51,195 bases of DNA. It comes from Acidobacteriota bacterium (GTDB lineage Bacteria; Acidobacteriota; Terriglobia; Terriglobales; Acidobacteriaceae). The notes under the pieces were generated by a model. It was not told the DNA's origin and made no database searches. It saw nothing but the letters and a program-made list of their open reading frames with translations. The DNA lies in assembly GCA_021805025.1 (NCBI GenBank), contig JAJZGF010000010.1:1-51195 (forward strand). Reading direction: 5' to 3'. A program made the translations under genes and the position numbers. Shown here piece by piece: positions 1 through 8,457 of this stretch. Within the stretch, counting starts at the first letter, position 1, and each line of letters starts with the position of its first letter.

Positions 1-2559
1 GGAGAAATGGATCTCCAGTCCCTTGCCGTCGTCGGGGACCAGGGCCGTGATGCTGTGATGCGCGGCATCGTGGGCGGGTACAAGGTTGCGCGTTAGGGAG
101 CCGTCGAGCGCCGAATAGTTTGCACTCGATGCCGGTTGAGTGGCTCCGTAGACTTCCACGGAGATCTGACTCCACCAGGGCACGAAGCTGCCCTGATGCG
201 GTGCCACGGTGACGGCCAGGCCCTGGCTGGTCTGCCTGCAGGTGACGGCCATGCGCAGGAACTGGCCTTTCTGGAAGTTGTAGGTGAGGCCATCGTCGAG
301 GTAGACGCTGCCGCTGCAATTCCCGCCCACGACGGTGGGTGGATACACGCGCAGCGTAAGCGGTCCCTGCGGTCTTTCATCGGTGCTCTGGACCAGCGGC
401 TGCTCAGGCACGATGGCACCCGCACGCACAAAGACGGGCAGAGTATCGAGCGAGCGATGAATGTGGACCTCAGGTTGCGTCACCTGCGTGTTGTCGATGT
501 TGATGCGATCCGTGACGCCGGCCACTCGCGCGCCGGTCCAATAGTCGTACCAGCCGCCGATGGGCAGGGTTACGGAGTAATCGTCCACCTCATCGGGGAA
601 TGGACTTTGGGCTACCAGCAGGTCCGGGCCGAGCAGGAACGAGCCGCTGTCACTCAAGTCAAGCGGCTGTTTGTCAGAGGCGCCCTGGGGAAACTCGAGA
701 AACAGCGGGCGCATGATGGGAAGGCCGGTGCGGCTCATCTCCTCGGCGGTTGAGTAAATGTAGGGCAGAAGATGATAGCGCTCCTGGATGTAGCGGCGGC
801 GCAGGTTGAGATCTTCCGCGGTACCGTCCTCCCAGGGCTCCTGCGGATTTGTGCCCATGGCTGTGTGGTCGCGGTCAATAGGTTGGAAGGCTGCGACCTC
901 AAGCCAGCGCGTGAGCAACTCCGGCTGGGGTGAACCGGCAAAGCCGCCCACGTCGGCTCCGCTCATGGCGAATCCGCTGAGACCGAGATTGAGCAGTTGC
1001 GGCACGGTTTGGCGAAGATGATTCCATGTGCTGGAGTTGTCGCCGGTCCACGTGGCCGCGTAGCGGTGGCCGCCGGCGTAGCTGGCACGCGTCATCACGA
1101 ACGGGCGCATGTTGGGCTCTAGCGTGAGCAGGCCCTCATAGGTTCCGCGGCTGTTCTGCATGCCGAAGATGTTGTGGACTTCCAGGTGCGTGGCGACGCG
1201 GGTGTTGAAGCCCGGCTCCTGGATGCGATGCTGGGTATCGTCCGGCATCGTTTTTGAGGGAACCTGGAAGATGGCAGGCTCGTTCATGTCGTTCCAGAAG
1301 CCAGCGACGCCCCGATGGACGAAGTCAGCGTAGAGCGTGCCCCACCATGCGCGTGAGGATTGCTGCGTGAAATCAGGGAAGACCGCTTTACCCGGCCACA
1401 CGATGCCAACATACGTCGAGCCGTCTGGATTCTTGACGAAGTGGTTGCCGGCGATACCTTCGTCATAAGGCTTGTAGCCTGAGTTGGGCAGGTCAGCGAT
1501 GTGCAGGTCCGTGATGACCACGGTCTTGAAATGCTCAGCCTGCAGATCCTTGATCATCTGGTCGAAGTGCGGGAACCTTTCCGGGTCGACGGTGAAGGGC
1601 CGGTTCTTGAGCTGGTAGTCGATGTCCAACCAGATCACATCCGCTGGAATCTTCTCACTGCGCAGCTTGGCAGCGATGCGGCGCACCTCGGACTCCGGGT
1701 AGTAGCTGTAGCGGGACTGCTGGAAGCCGAGAGACCAGAGCGGCGGAATGGGGGTTTTCCCCGTGAGCCATGCCCACGACTTGACGACATTTTTCGGCGC
1801 GGGGCCATAAAGGATGTATAGGTCCAGCGGGCCGCCTTCAGAGCCGAACGAATAGCCGTCGCGGTTCTCCTTGTTGAAGTCGAAACTTGCACGCCATGTG
1901 TTGTCGAGGAAGATGCCGGCCGAAACGCCGTCTCGAAAGGTCATGAAGTAGGGAATCGACTTGTAGATGGGATCGGTGGACTCCTGCCATCCAAAGGCGT
2001 CGGTGTTCCAGTCGGTGAAGGCTTCGTGGCGGCGGTCGATGGGACCGGGTTTGTCGCCCAGGCCGAAGTAGTGCTCGTTTGCGGGGGACTTCATGTAAAC
2101 GCGGAAGGAAGCACCGTTGTACTCGATGGAACGGCCGGGGAGTTGAGTCAGTACAACGTGCCCGTCCACGTCGGTAACTGTTAATGTGAACGGGTCTCTC
2201 TCTATCGAGACATGGAGCTTGGCGGTGCTGAAGCCAACGGCCGTCGCAGTGGATTCCTGTGTGACGCTCACCGACGACGTGCGCGACGCGGACAGCACGG
2301 CCCACGATGCGTCTTCCGGCAGTTGCCCGGCGGGACCCACGCGCACGCGGATGACGTCGTCGCGGAGTGCGGTGACCTGAACGACGGCTGAGCCCGAGTG
2401 AACCTCAAGGCCGTTGGAGATTGCCCGGGAAGCGGTGACCCGGTCCAGCCGGGCAAAAGCCGCGTTCTGCGGATTTTGGCCGTTTGCATTCGCTTGTGAC
2501 GTTGCGGCTGACAGCAAAACTACAAATACAGCAAACAGGAAGTTCCCTGTCCTTTTCAC
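1..2559 (-). CDS. Secreted GH31 alpha-glycosidase (alpha-glucosidase/alpha-xylosidase type), 3' end cut by window edge
   Basis: Glycoside hydrolase family 31 enzyme, a retaining exo-acting alpha-glycosidase on gluco- or xylo-oligosaccharides. 853 codons are visible and the frame is open through base 1. I chose the GTG at 2559 because it directly follows an in-frame TGA, has GAGG about 7 nt upstream, and opens a signal peptide (KR, then FLFAVFVVLLSAATSQANA). The order is an N-terminal beta-sandwich (FGLGDKPGP near residue 170), the GH31 barrel with WLDIDY, the nucleophile motif WNDMNEP (Asp about 424) and the acid/base motif TWTGDN (Asp about 507), then a C-terminal beta domain with YLDDG as in DUF5110-type tails. 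It is probably periplasmic or exported. The family and active site are clear, but the substrate cannot be read from the sequence. It is separated by about 140 nt from the upstream same-strand gene. Confidence 0.93.
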   Translation of the reverse strand, partial: MKRTGNFLFAVFVVLLSAATSQANANGQNPQNAAFARLDRVTASRAISNGLEVHSGSAVVQVTALRDDVIRVRVGPAGQLPEDASWAVLSASRTSSVSVTQESTATAVGFSTAKLHVSIERDPFTLTVTDVDGHVVLTQLPGRSIEYNGASFRVYMKSPANEHYFGLGDKPGPIDRRHEAFTDWNTDAFGWQESTDPIYKSIPYFMTFRDGVSAGIFLDNTWRASFDFNKENRDGYSFGSEGGPLDLYILYGPAPKNVVKSWAWLTGKTPIPPLWSLGFQQSRYSYYPESEVRRIAAKLRSEKIPADVIWLDIDYQLKNRPFTVDPERFPHFDQMIKDLQAEHFKTVVITDLHIADLPNSGYKPYDEGIAGNHFVKNPDGSTYVGIVWPGKAVFPDFTQQSSRAWWGTLYADFVHRGVAGFWNDMNEPAIFQVPSKTMPDDTQHRIQEPGFNTRVATHLEVHNIFGMQNSRGTYEGLLTLEPNMRPFVMTRASYAGGHRYAATWTGDNSSTWNHLRQTVPQLLNLGLSGFAMSGADVGGFAGSPQPELLTRWLEVAAFQPIDRDHTAMGTNPQEPWEDGTAEDLNLRRRYIQERYHLLPYIYSTAEEMSRTGLPIMRPLFLEFPQGASDKQPLDLSDSGSFLLGPDLLVAQSPFPDEVDDYSVTLPIGGWYDYWTGARVAGVTDRINIDNTQVTQPEVHIHRSLDTLPVFVRAGAIVPEQPLVQSTDERPQGPLTLRVYPPTVVGGNCSGSVYLDDGLTYNFQKGQFLRMAVTCRQTSQGLAVTVAPHQGSFVPWWSQISVEVYGATQPASSANYSALDGSLTRNLVPAHDAAHHSITALVPDDGKGLEIHFS

Positions 2560-2696
2560 TCAGCACCTCAAGGGAGCCATTTTGATGGTCGTGAAAAAGT
2601 GTAATTGCTTGGCGGCGCATTGGGAAACGGAAGCCTCTACATCCTCGGACCTGGACCGAATATCGGCGCGAGGCGGGGAGGTCTGTCTGAGAGGGA

Positions 2697-4193
2697 TCAT
2701 CCCTGCTTTTTCAGCATCGCAGCACGTTCCCTGGTGCGGATCACAAAAGCCTCGCCCTCAGGTGAGTTGGGCGTGATGGAATCAAGGTTGATGGCGACAT
2801 TGGCCAGCGCGCCTTCCAGCGCGGCCCCGGCCAGCGCAGTTGCGGTGGTGAGGTCGGATCTCATATTTGGATTTGTGATCGGGACGAGCTCGCCGGCGAT
2901 GCGGGTAATCTCAGCGGCCCGTTCGGCCACGCCCAGCGGGATAGTGGTGGCCTGTTGGAGCGCTGCATTGATCGCTTTGCCCTCATCCGGCGACTCCTTC
3001 GCCGCCTTATACGCCTTCATGACGACGTTGTAGGCTGCGGCGTCAGCGTCAATGGCGGCCTTGAGTTCCTCGCGCATGTGAGCCAGGCGGGTAATCGCAT
3101 CGCTGAGCGGGCGTTCGTACTGGAGATAGGCTTTCTTCCCACGGGACATGGAGGCGACCATGGACGCGAGTCCGGCGGCCATGGCGGCGCTTGCGGCTGC
3201 GGCGCTGCCGCCGCCGGGGGTTGCGGTGGGGGCGGCCAACTGCTCGATGAAGGGCTCGACGCCCGCGCGCAATCCACCAACTGCGAGCTTGCCCCCCATG
3301 ACTGCGTTCAGGCGATTCTCCAAAATGAACGATGAGTCGAAATGCTCAATCTGCAGGAACCACTCAGCCGTCTGCTCCAGAGCCTGCTTGGGAATCAGTC
3401 CGACGATTTCACTGGAAACGGGAATCACGCCGTAATGCGCGGCTTCTCGTTTCACAAATTCAAAAACGCGATGGATCGGCGTCTGCTCGAAGTCGGTGAG
3501 GTTCATGGAAACCTGGGCCATGCCGCGCACCAGAAAGCCAGCGGCTTTGACGAAGCGCAGGCCGCCGGTGGAGAAGCGCACTGCCTTGGCGATCTTCTTT
3601 GCGATATCGACGTTAGACGTGCTCAGAAAGACGTTGTAGGCGATGAGGGATTTGCGCGCTCCAACGACGGTCGCTCCGGCTGTGGGATGAACGCGCGGCT
3701 CGCCGAAGTCGGGTCTGCGAGCGGGGTTGGTCGCAATCTCGTCGCGAATCCCCTCAAACTGGCCACGGCGGATGTTTTCGAGGTTCTGGCGCTCGGGCGT
3801 GGCGGCAGCGGCTTCGTAGAGGTAGACCGGGATCTGAAATCGCTTTGCGATTTCGGCACCGACGTGTCGGGCAATTGCGACGCAGTCTTCGAGCGTGACG
3901 CCCTGGATGGGAATGAAGGGAATCACGTCTGTGGCGCCCATGCGCGGATGTGCGCCCGTGTGCTTCGTAAGGTCGATGAGCTCGGCGGCCTTGCCTGCGC
4001 CGCGAATGGCGGCTTCCTGGACGGCTTCGCGGTCACCGGCGAGGGTAATGACGCAGCGATTGTGGTCGGCATCCATCTCGCGGTCGAGCAGATACACGCC
4101 GGGAATCCTCATGGCTTCAACAATGGCGTCGACCTTGGCAGGATCGCGCCCTTCGGAAAAATTAGGTACGCATTCAACTAGAGTGTTGGACAC
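2697..4193 (-). CDS. ftcD: Bifunctional glutamate formiminotransferase / formiminotetrahydrofolate cyclodeaminase
   Basis: Folate-dependent last steps of histidine degradation: it transfers the formimino group from N-formimino-L-glutamate to tetrahydrofolate, then releases ammonia to give 5,10-methenyl-THF. The first about 300 residues are the formiminotransferase (LVECVPNFSEGRD at the start, DADHNRCVITLAG, HTGAHPRMGATDVIPF). The last about 190 are a cyclodeaminase domain (TATPGGGSAAAASAAMAAGLASM). The fused layout is the one known from vertebrates; many bacteria carry only one half. I prefer the GTG at 4193 because it gives the family N-terminus (V-SNTLVECVPNF); an in-frame ATG at 4241 would add 16 unlike residues. 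No hut genes are adjacent. Domain identity is certain, the exact start is not. Confidence 0.93.
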   Translation of the reverse strand: MSNTLVECVPNFSEGRDPAKVDAIVEAMRIPGVYLLDREMDADHNRCVITLAGDREAVQEAAIRGAGKAAELIDLTKHTGAHPRMGATDVIPFIPIQGVTLEDCVAIARHVGAEIAKRFQIPVYLYEAAAATPERQNLENIRRGQFEGIRDEIATNPARRPDFGEPRVHPTAGATVVGARKSLIAYNVFLSTSNVDIAKKIAKAVRFSTGGLRFVKAAGFLVRGMAQVSMNLTDFEQTPIHRVFEFVKREAAHYGVIPVSSEIVGLIPKQALEQTAEWFLQIEHFDSSFILENRLNAVMGGKLAVGGLRAGVEPFIEQLAAPTATPGGGSAAAASAAMAAGLASMVASMSRGKKAYLQYERPLSDAITRLAHMREELKAAIDADAAAYNVVMKAYKAAKESPDEGKAINAALQQATTIPLGVAERAAEITRIAGELVPITNPNMRSDLTTATALAGAALEGALANVAINLDSITPNSPEGEAFVIRTRERAAMLKKQG

Positions 4194-4303
4194 GCAAACT
4201 AGGATATACCCGCGAATCGCCCCCCGGAGTCGGAGTCTCATGAGAGACCGTTTGGTCGATCCAGCTTGGCGCGCCGATGGCGTGAATAGATTCTCTGCGC
4301 GGG

Positions 4304-5650
4304 CTAGCAGCGGACGATTTTGGGTGACTGAATGCCTTTTGTTGCGTTGCGGGTGTCGATGACCAGCACGGATTGCTCCACGATGGACTTGTAATCGTAG
4401 CTGCTATGGTCAGTGACGATCATGACGGCGTCATATTGGCCCAAATGGTCGAGTGATGTATTGGTCATATTGAGAGCGTAATGGCGCCCCCGGCCGACGG
4501 AAGGGAAGTAAGGGTCGTTGTAGGCAACGTCTGCGCCCTTTTCGCGCAGCAGTTCGATGATGGTGAGGGAAGGAGACTCGCGCAGGTCGTCGATATCGCG
4601 TTTGTAGGCCAGCCCGAGGACGAGGATCCTGGAGCCGTTGATGGCCTTGCGGTGGCGGTTGAGGCCCTCGGCGAGCTGGTCGATGACGAAGTAGGGCATT
4701 CCCATATTGACCTCGCCCGCGAGTTCGATAAAGCGTGTCCGGAAATCAAACTGCTTGGCCTTCCAGGAAAGATAGAACGGGTCAATCGGGATGCAGTGGC
4801 CGCCCAGACCCGGTCCGGGGTAAAAGGCCTGGAAACCGAAGGGCTTGGTCTTGGCGGCGTCAATTACTTCGTGAATATCAATGCCCATCCTCATGCAGAG
4901 CTGCTTCAGCTCATTGACCAGCGCGATGTTTACGCAGCGATAAATGTTCTCGAGCAATTTCGTCATCTCTGCTGCTGATGGGCTGCTGACGGGAACCACG
5001 CGGCGAAAGATGGCGCCGTAGAGCGCCCCTGCCAGTTCATCGGCCGCTGGCCCACAGCCGCCGACAACTTTGGGAATGTCGTGGCGGGCTACGGAATCAT
5101 TTCCCGGGTCCTCTCGTTCGGGCGAGAAGGCGACATGAATCCCCTGTGCATCCCGGGTGCGCGCGACTTTGAGACCGCCGGCATTTCCGGCCTCGAGCAG
5201 AGGTACCACGAGTTCCTCCGTGGTACCGGGGTAGGTGGTGCTTTCCAGGATGATGAGGTGCCCCTCGTGGATGTGCGGAGCGATGGCTTTCACGGTGCCC
5301 GTGACGTAGCTGAGGTCGGGCTCGTGATACTCATTGAGCGGCGTTGGCACGCAGATGATGACCGCATCCATCTGTGCGATCTCGGAATAATCGGCCGTGG
5401 CGCGGAACCCAGCCTTCCGGGCCTCCTGGATCATGCTGGGAAGAATCCGAACAATGTAGGATCCGCCCCGATTCAAGGTTTCCACTTTATCCGGCGCGAT
5501 ATCAAAACCGGTGACGCGGAACTTCTCGCCGCTGAAGAGCAGAGCAAGAGGCAGACCCACGTAGCCCATTCCAACAATGCCTATGCGCGCCTCGCGCTTC
5601 TCGAGCTTTTGATGAATCGCGGCGATTCTGCCCTCAGTTGCTGTCGTCAT
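4304..5650 (-). CDS. Nucleotide-sugar 6-dehydrogenase, UDP-GlcNAc/UDP-ManNAc type (WbpA/TviB-like)
   Basis: NAD-dependent two-step oxidation of C6 of a UDP-N-acetylhexosamine to the uronate, a precursor for acidic capsule or exopolysaccharide. It is 448 aa from the ATG at 5650 (MTTATEG); an upstream in-frame ATG at 5725 adds non-family sequence. There is an N-terminal Rossmann fold GIVGMGYVGLPLA, a central dimerisation domain, the catalytic cysteine in GGHCIPIDPF (Cys about 286), and a C-terminal domain with ILGLAYKRDIDDLRESPS-like sequence. Its length and motifs fit WbpA/TviB better than UDP-glucose dehydrogenases. It is divergent from the epimerase at 5754, which suggests they act in one pathway, as TviB and TviC do. 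The exact sugar is inferred. Confidence 0.88.
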   Translation of the reverse strand: MTTATEGRIAAIHQKLEKREARIGIVGMGYVGLPLALLFSGEKFRVTGFDIAPDKVETLNRGGSYIVRILPSMIQEARKAGFRATADYSEIAQMDAVIICVPTPLNEYHEPDLSYVTGTVKAIAPHIHEGHLIILESTTYPGTTEELVVPLLEAGNAGGLKVARTRDAQGIHVAFSPEREDPGNDSVARHDIPKVVGGCGPAADELAGALYGAIFRRVVPVSSPSAAEMTKLLENIYRCVNIALVNELKQLCMRMGIDIHEVIDAAKTKPFGFQAFYPGPGLGGHCIPIDPFYLSWKAKQFDFRTRFIELAGEVNMGMPYFVIDQLAEGLNRHRKAINGSRILVLGLAYKRDIDDLRESPSLTIIELLREKGADVAYNDPYFPSVGRGRHYALNMTNTSLDHLGQYDAVMIVTDHSSYDYKSIVEQSVLVIDTRNATKGIQSPKIVRC

Positions 5651-5753
5651 ACAATTTATTGTAAGACGCAGAAGTTGGTGTGCTGGATTGTATCCTCTAG
5701 AAGATGCGGAGCCGTTCGACCGCATTGGCTTGACGAAAGGTTATCGGTGAACT
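5651..5753. promoter_or_regulatory. Divergent intergenic region with small palindrome
   Basis: About 100 nt separate the divergent dehydrogenase and epimerase genes and must carry both promoters. An ACAAT-TT-ATTGT palindrome sits at 5651-5662, touching the dehydrogenase start codon. I could not assign -35/-10 elements with confidence. Confidence 0.35.
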
Positions 5754-6722
5754 GTGGCAAAGTACCTGGTTACAGGAGTGGCAGGATTTATCGGGCGCTC
5801 GATCGCAGCTGCATTGCTGGCGCGCGGAGAAAACGTTCAGGGGATTGACAACCTGTTGACCGGTAAACGAACGAATCTGATTGGTTTGGAAGCGGTCGAA
5901 TTTATCGAGGGCGACCTGACGCGACCGGAGGACTGCGCACGGGCCTGCAAGGGTGTGGAGGTCGTCTTTCACGAGGCGGCACTGGCATCAGTACCACGCT
6001 CGGTTGCCGATCCGGTGAATACGAATCTGCACTGTGTTACTGGAACCCTTAACCTTCTGGTGGCCGCGCGCGAAGCCGGCGTGCGGCGCGTTGTCTACGC
6101 AGGGTCTTCTTCAGCTTACGGCGACACCCCAACGCTGCCCAAGCACGAGAAAATGCTGCCCAATCCAATCTCGCCGTATGCGGTGGCAAAACTTGCCGGG
6201 GAACACTACATGCGGGCCTTTGCGCGCGTCTACGGCATCGAGACTGTGGTGCTCCGCTACTTTAATGTCTTCGGACCTTATCAGGACCCAACCTCTCACT
6301 ATTCCGGAGTTCTGGCAAGGTTTTGCCGCGCGATGCTCGCCGGGAAACCACCGGTTATCTACGGCGACGGGGAACAGAGCCGTGATTTCACTTTCATCGA
6401 GAATGTGGTCCATGCCAACCTGCTGGCCGCAGAGGCGGCGCCGGAGAAGGTCTCCGGACAGGTGATGAACACAGCCACGGGGAGCCGGGTCACACTGAAT
6501 GAGACTTTCAGGATCTTGCGCGACTTGACCGGATTTATCGGGAAGCCTGTATACGAGGCCCCGCGGGCAGGAGATATTCGTGACTCCCTCGCCGATATTC
6601 GTCTGGCCGGAGAGCTGCTGGGGTACAAGCCGGTCGTGGATTTCAGAGAAGGCCTCGAGCGCACGGTAGAGTGGTATCGGCAGGGTGGCGCAGACGAATC
6701 GGAGAGTCCGTTACCGTTGTAA
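5754..6722 (+). CDS. NAD-dependent epimerase, UDP-GlcNAc(A) 4-epimerase-like (WbpP/TviC type)
   Basis: Short-chain dehydrogenase/reductase of the extended type that inverts C4 of a UDP-hexosamine or its uronate. It is 322 aa from a GTG start. The NAD-binding GVAGFIG lies at residues 8-14, the active-site Ser in GSSSAYGD, and the catalytic YxxxK at Tyr142/Lys146 (PYAVAK). RYFNVFGPYQDP and GDGEQSRDFTFIENVV are typical of the UDP-GlcNAc 4-epimerase branch. With the divergent 6-dehydrogenase it would give UDP-GalNAcA-type precursors, as in Vi antigen synthesis. The downstream polysaccharide gene is a damaged chimera, so the pathway may no longer feed a local polymer. The family is sure, the substrate inferred. 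Confidence 0.88.
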   Translation: MAKYLVTGVAGFIGRSIAAALLARGENVQGIDNLLTGKRTNLIGLEAVEFIEGDLTRPEDCARACKGVEVVFHEAALASVPRSVADPVNTNLHCVTGTLNLLVAAREAGVRRVVYAGSSSAYGDTPTLPKHEKMLPNPISPYAVAKLAGEHYMRAFARVYGIETVVLRYFNVFGPYQDPTSHYSGVLARFCRAMLAGKPPVIYGDGEQSRDFTFIENVVHANLLAAEAAPEKVSGQVMNTATGSRVTLNETFRILRDLTGFIGKPVYEAPRAGDIRDSLADIRLAGELLGYKPVVDFREGLERTVEWYRQGGADESESPLPL

Positions 6723-6742
6723 TGCGATTTCTATGCTCTTCT

Positions 6743-6779
6743 TGACCTGAAACAAGACACATGCGGGTCTGGCAGGTCA
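6743..6779. repeat. Interrupted inverted repeat downstream of the epimerase gene
   Basis: TGACCTG at 6743-6749 pairs with CAGGTCA at 6773-6779, and an inner AGAC/GTCT pair (4 bp) nests inside. It lies 20 nt after the epimerase stop and has no T-run, so it may be a weak terminator or just structure in the leader of the next gene. Confidence 0.3.
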
Positions 6780-6870
6780 TACTGAGGCATAAATCTTCCG
6801 CAGTGACGATTCACTTTGAAGGCCCTGAATAGGACTGGGGGAGAACTTGTGAAATCGAGGGCCTCAATCC

Positions 6871-8457
6871 TTGCCGGAGACACCGACTGTTCCGGGCGAC
6901 CTGCCTAAGTCGCCGGACGCGTCGCAGGTTGGCAGTACCGTACTGAGCAGTCCTTCTACCTCCCTTCGAGACTTATTTGCTGTGCTGTACCTTCGGCTGC
7001 GATTCGTCTCAGCAGTGTGCGGCAGCCTGTTGCTGGCCTGCCTTCTCTACTGCCTGATCGCACCTAATCAATATGAAGCCAGCGCGCGAGTGGCCTTGCG
7101 CACTGCGCCGGGAACTGCCTTGCACCTGGATGGGTCTGATCCAGCGGCTTCCGGAGCACTGGCTTCAGGCCAGGTCCAGCTAGAGACGCTGGCAGGGATG
7201 CTGCGCGGCGAGCAATTGGCGTGGACTGTCATTGCCGATGAGAGGCTGTACCTGGCGCCCGCATTTCTGGGGCGATTCGGACGGAAGTTTCCAGGCCTGA
7301 ACCCGCATGCACCCACGCCGGAGGCGCAGGCCTATCTTCTGGACCGATTTGAGCGCCGCCTGACCGTGCGCAGCTTGCCTCGAACCATGATTCTGCAGAT
7401 TCGCTTCCGCTGGGGCGATGCGGCACTGTCTGCGGCTGTCGTGAACGATCTGATTCGCGCCTATCGCCAGCGCGAAACGGAAGTTCGCGTGGAGGGCACT
7501 GAAGAGGCGACCGAATGGTTGAACGGCCAACTCACAGTCTTGAAGGCACAAGTGGAGCGGGATGATGCCCAACTTATGGCTTTTCTGATTTTACCGAGTC
7601 GGCGCGAAGGTTTTCCCAACGCGGTGCTTGAGGCCTCAAGTGGAATCCCCGTCATTACGACCTTTGCAACGGGTGCGAGAAACGCAGTGGTTGCTGGAGT
7701 CACTGGACTGCTCATCCCCAAAGGGAGCCCTGCGGCGATCTGCGCGGCGAGCCTTGACCTGCTGCGAGACAGGGAACGGCGTATGCGGATGGGTCGTGAG
7801 GCGCGTGCATGGGTTCTGGAATATTATCCAGAGAAGGAAGTACTAGGGATGACGGCTGCTTTCTACAGAAACCTATTCAATACCGTCCCTGTTACCACGA
7901 GGCTGTTGCGTCCCTTCCGTGATGTATGCGGGATTCTCATCGTTAGCAGGCACCTGAAGGGTGTGAGCGCCTGTTTCTGCAGCCTGCAGAGCTTGTGTTG
8001 GGATGATTCCGAGGACGAGAGTGGCTCCCACTGTAAACAGCAAAGCTGCAGCAACAGCCACACCCACCGTTGGGGTTGCAACTTTGGCGAAGCTCTCCGT
8101 GTCTGGGGCGGGCTGGACGGTAACAAAGGCCAGACGCAGGTAGTAGGCAGCGGCCAGTCCGGAGTTGAGCAGGCCAATCAGAGCGAGCCAAATTGCATTC
8201 CCGCCGACTGCGGCCGAAAAGGCGTAGAACTTGCCAAAGAATCCCGCTGTAAATGGAATTCCAACAAGGGATGTAAGGAAAAAGATCAGCAGGCCGCCGA
8301 GCAACGGGGCGCGGTAGATCAAGCCACGGTAATCGGCAATCATGGATCGCTGATCATCATACCCGCCGACCATTGTCACAACGGCAAAAATGCCGACATT
8401 CATAGCGGCATAGGCTGCGGTGTAGAAGCTGGCGGCAGCAATTCCACTTGGACCTAA
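6871..8457 (+). CDS. Chimeric ORF: Wzz/chain-length regulator N-terminus fused to GT4 glycosyltransferase C-terminus, then antisense read-through of nuoN (probable deletion scar)
   Basis: Open for 528 codons but built from unrelated pieces. Residues about 30-230 are a Wzz-type polysaccharide chain-length domain: membrane helix SAVCGSLLLACLLYCLIAP, QYEASARVALR, then a coiled-coil start (EWLNGQLTVLKAQVERDD). At about nt 7575-7590 it switches in frame to the C-terminal part of a group 1/GT4 glycosyltransferase (LPSRREGFPNAVLEA, GVTGLLIP, RMRMGREARAWVLEYY). The Wzz half lacks its second membrane helix, and the transferase half lacks the acceptor domain. After about 7870 the frame runs about 585 nt antisense to nuoN and yields Cys/Ser/His-rich sequence that looks non-coding. 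The start is a TTG with GAGG 10 nt upstream. A stronger-looking GGGGGAG-GTG at 6849 is out of frame and stops after 19 codons. I infer a deletion remnant, probably non-functional; misassembly is the alternative. Confidence 0.6.
   Translation: MPETPTVPGDLPKSPDASQVGSTVLSSPSTSLRDLFAVLYLRLRFVSAVCGSLLLACLLYCLIAPNQYEASARVALRTAPGTALHLDGSDPAASGALASGQVQLETLAGMLRGEQLAWTVIADERLYLAPAFLGRFGRKFPGLNPHAPTPEAQAYLLDRFERRLTVRSLPRTMILQIRFRWGDAALSAAVVNDLIRAYRQRETEVRVEGTEEATEWLNGQLTVLKAQVERDDAQLMAFLILPSRREGFPNAVLEASSGIPVITTFATGARNAVVAGVTGLLIPKGSPAAICAASLDLLRDRERRMRMGREARAWVLEYYPEKEVLGMTAAFYRNLFNTVPVTTRLLRPFRDVCGILIVSRHLKGVSACFCSLQSLCWDDSEDESGSHCKQQSCSNSHTHRWGCNFGEALRVWGGLDGNKGQTQVVGSGQSGVEQANQSEPNCIPADCGRKGVELAKESRCKWNSNKGCKEKDQQAAEQRGAVDQATVIGNHGSLIIIPADHCHNGKNADIHSGIGCGVEAGGSNSTWT

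Noticed and set aside
136-753. 205-codon ORF on the plus strand
   Set aside because: Antisense to the GH31 gene, whose active-site motifs are intact; the protein shows no family and arises from GC-rich codon use.
3342-4181. 279-codon plus-strand ORF
   Set aside because: Shadow of the formiminotransferase gene in the opposite strand.
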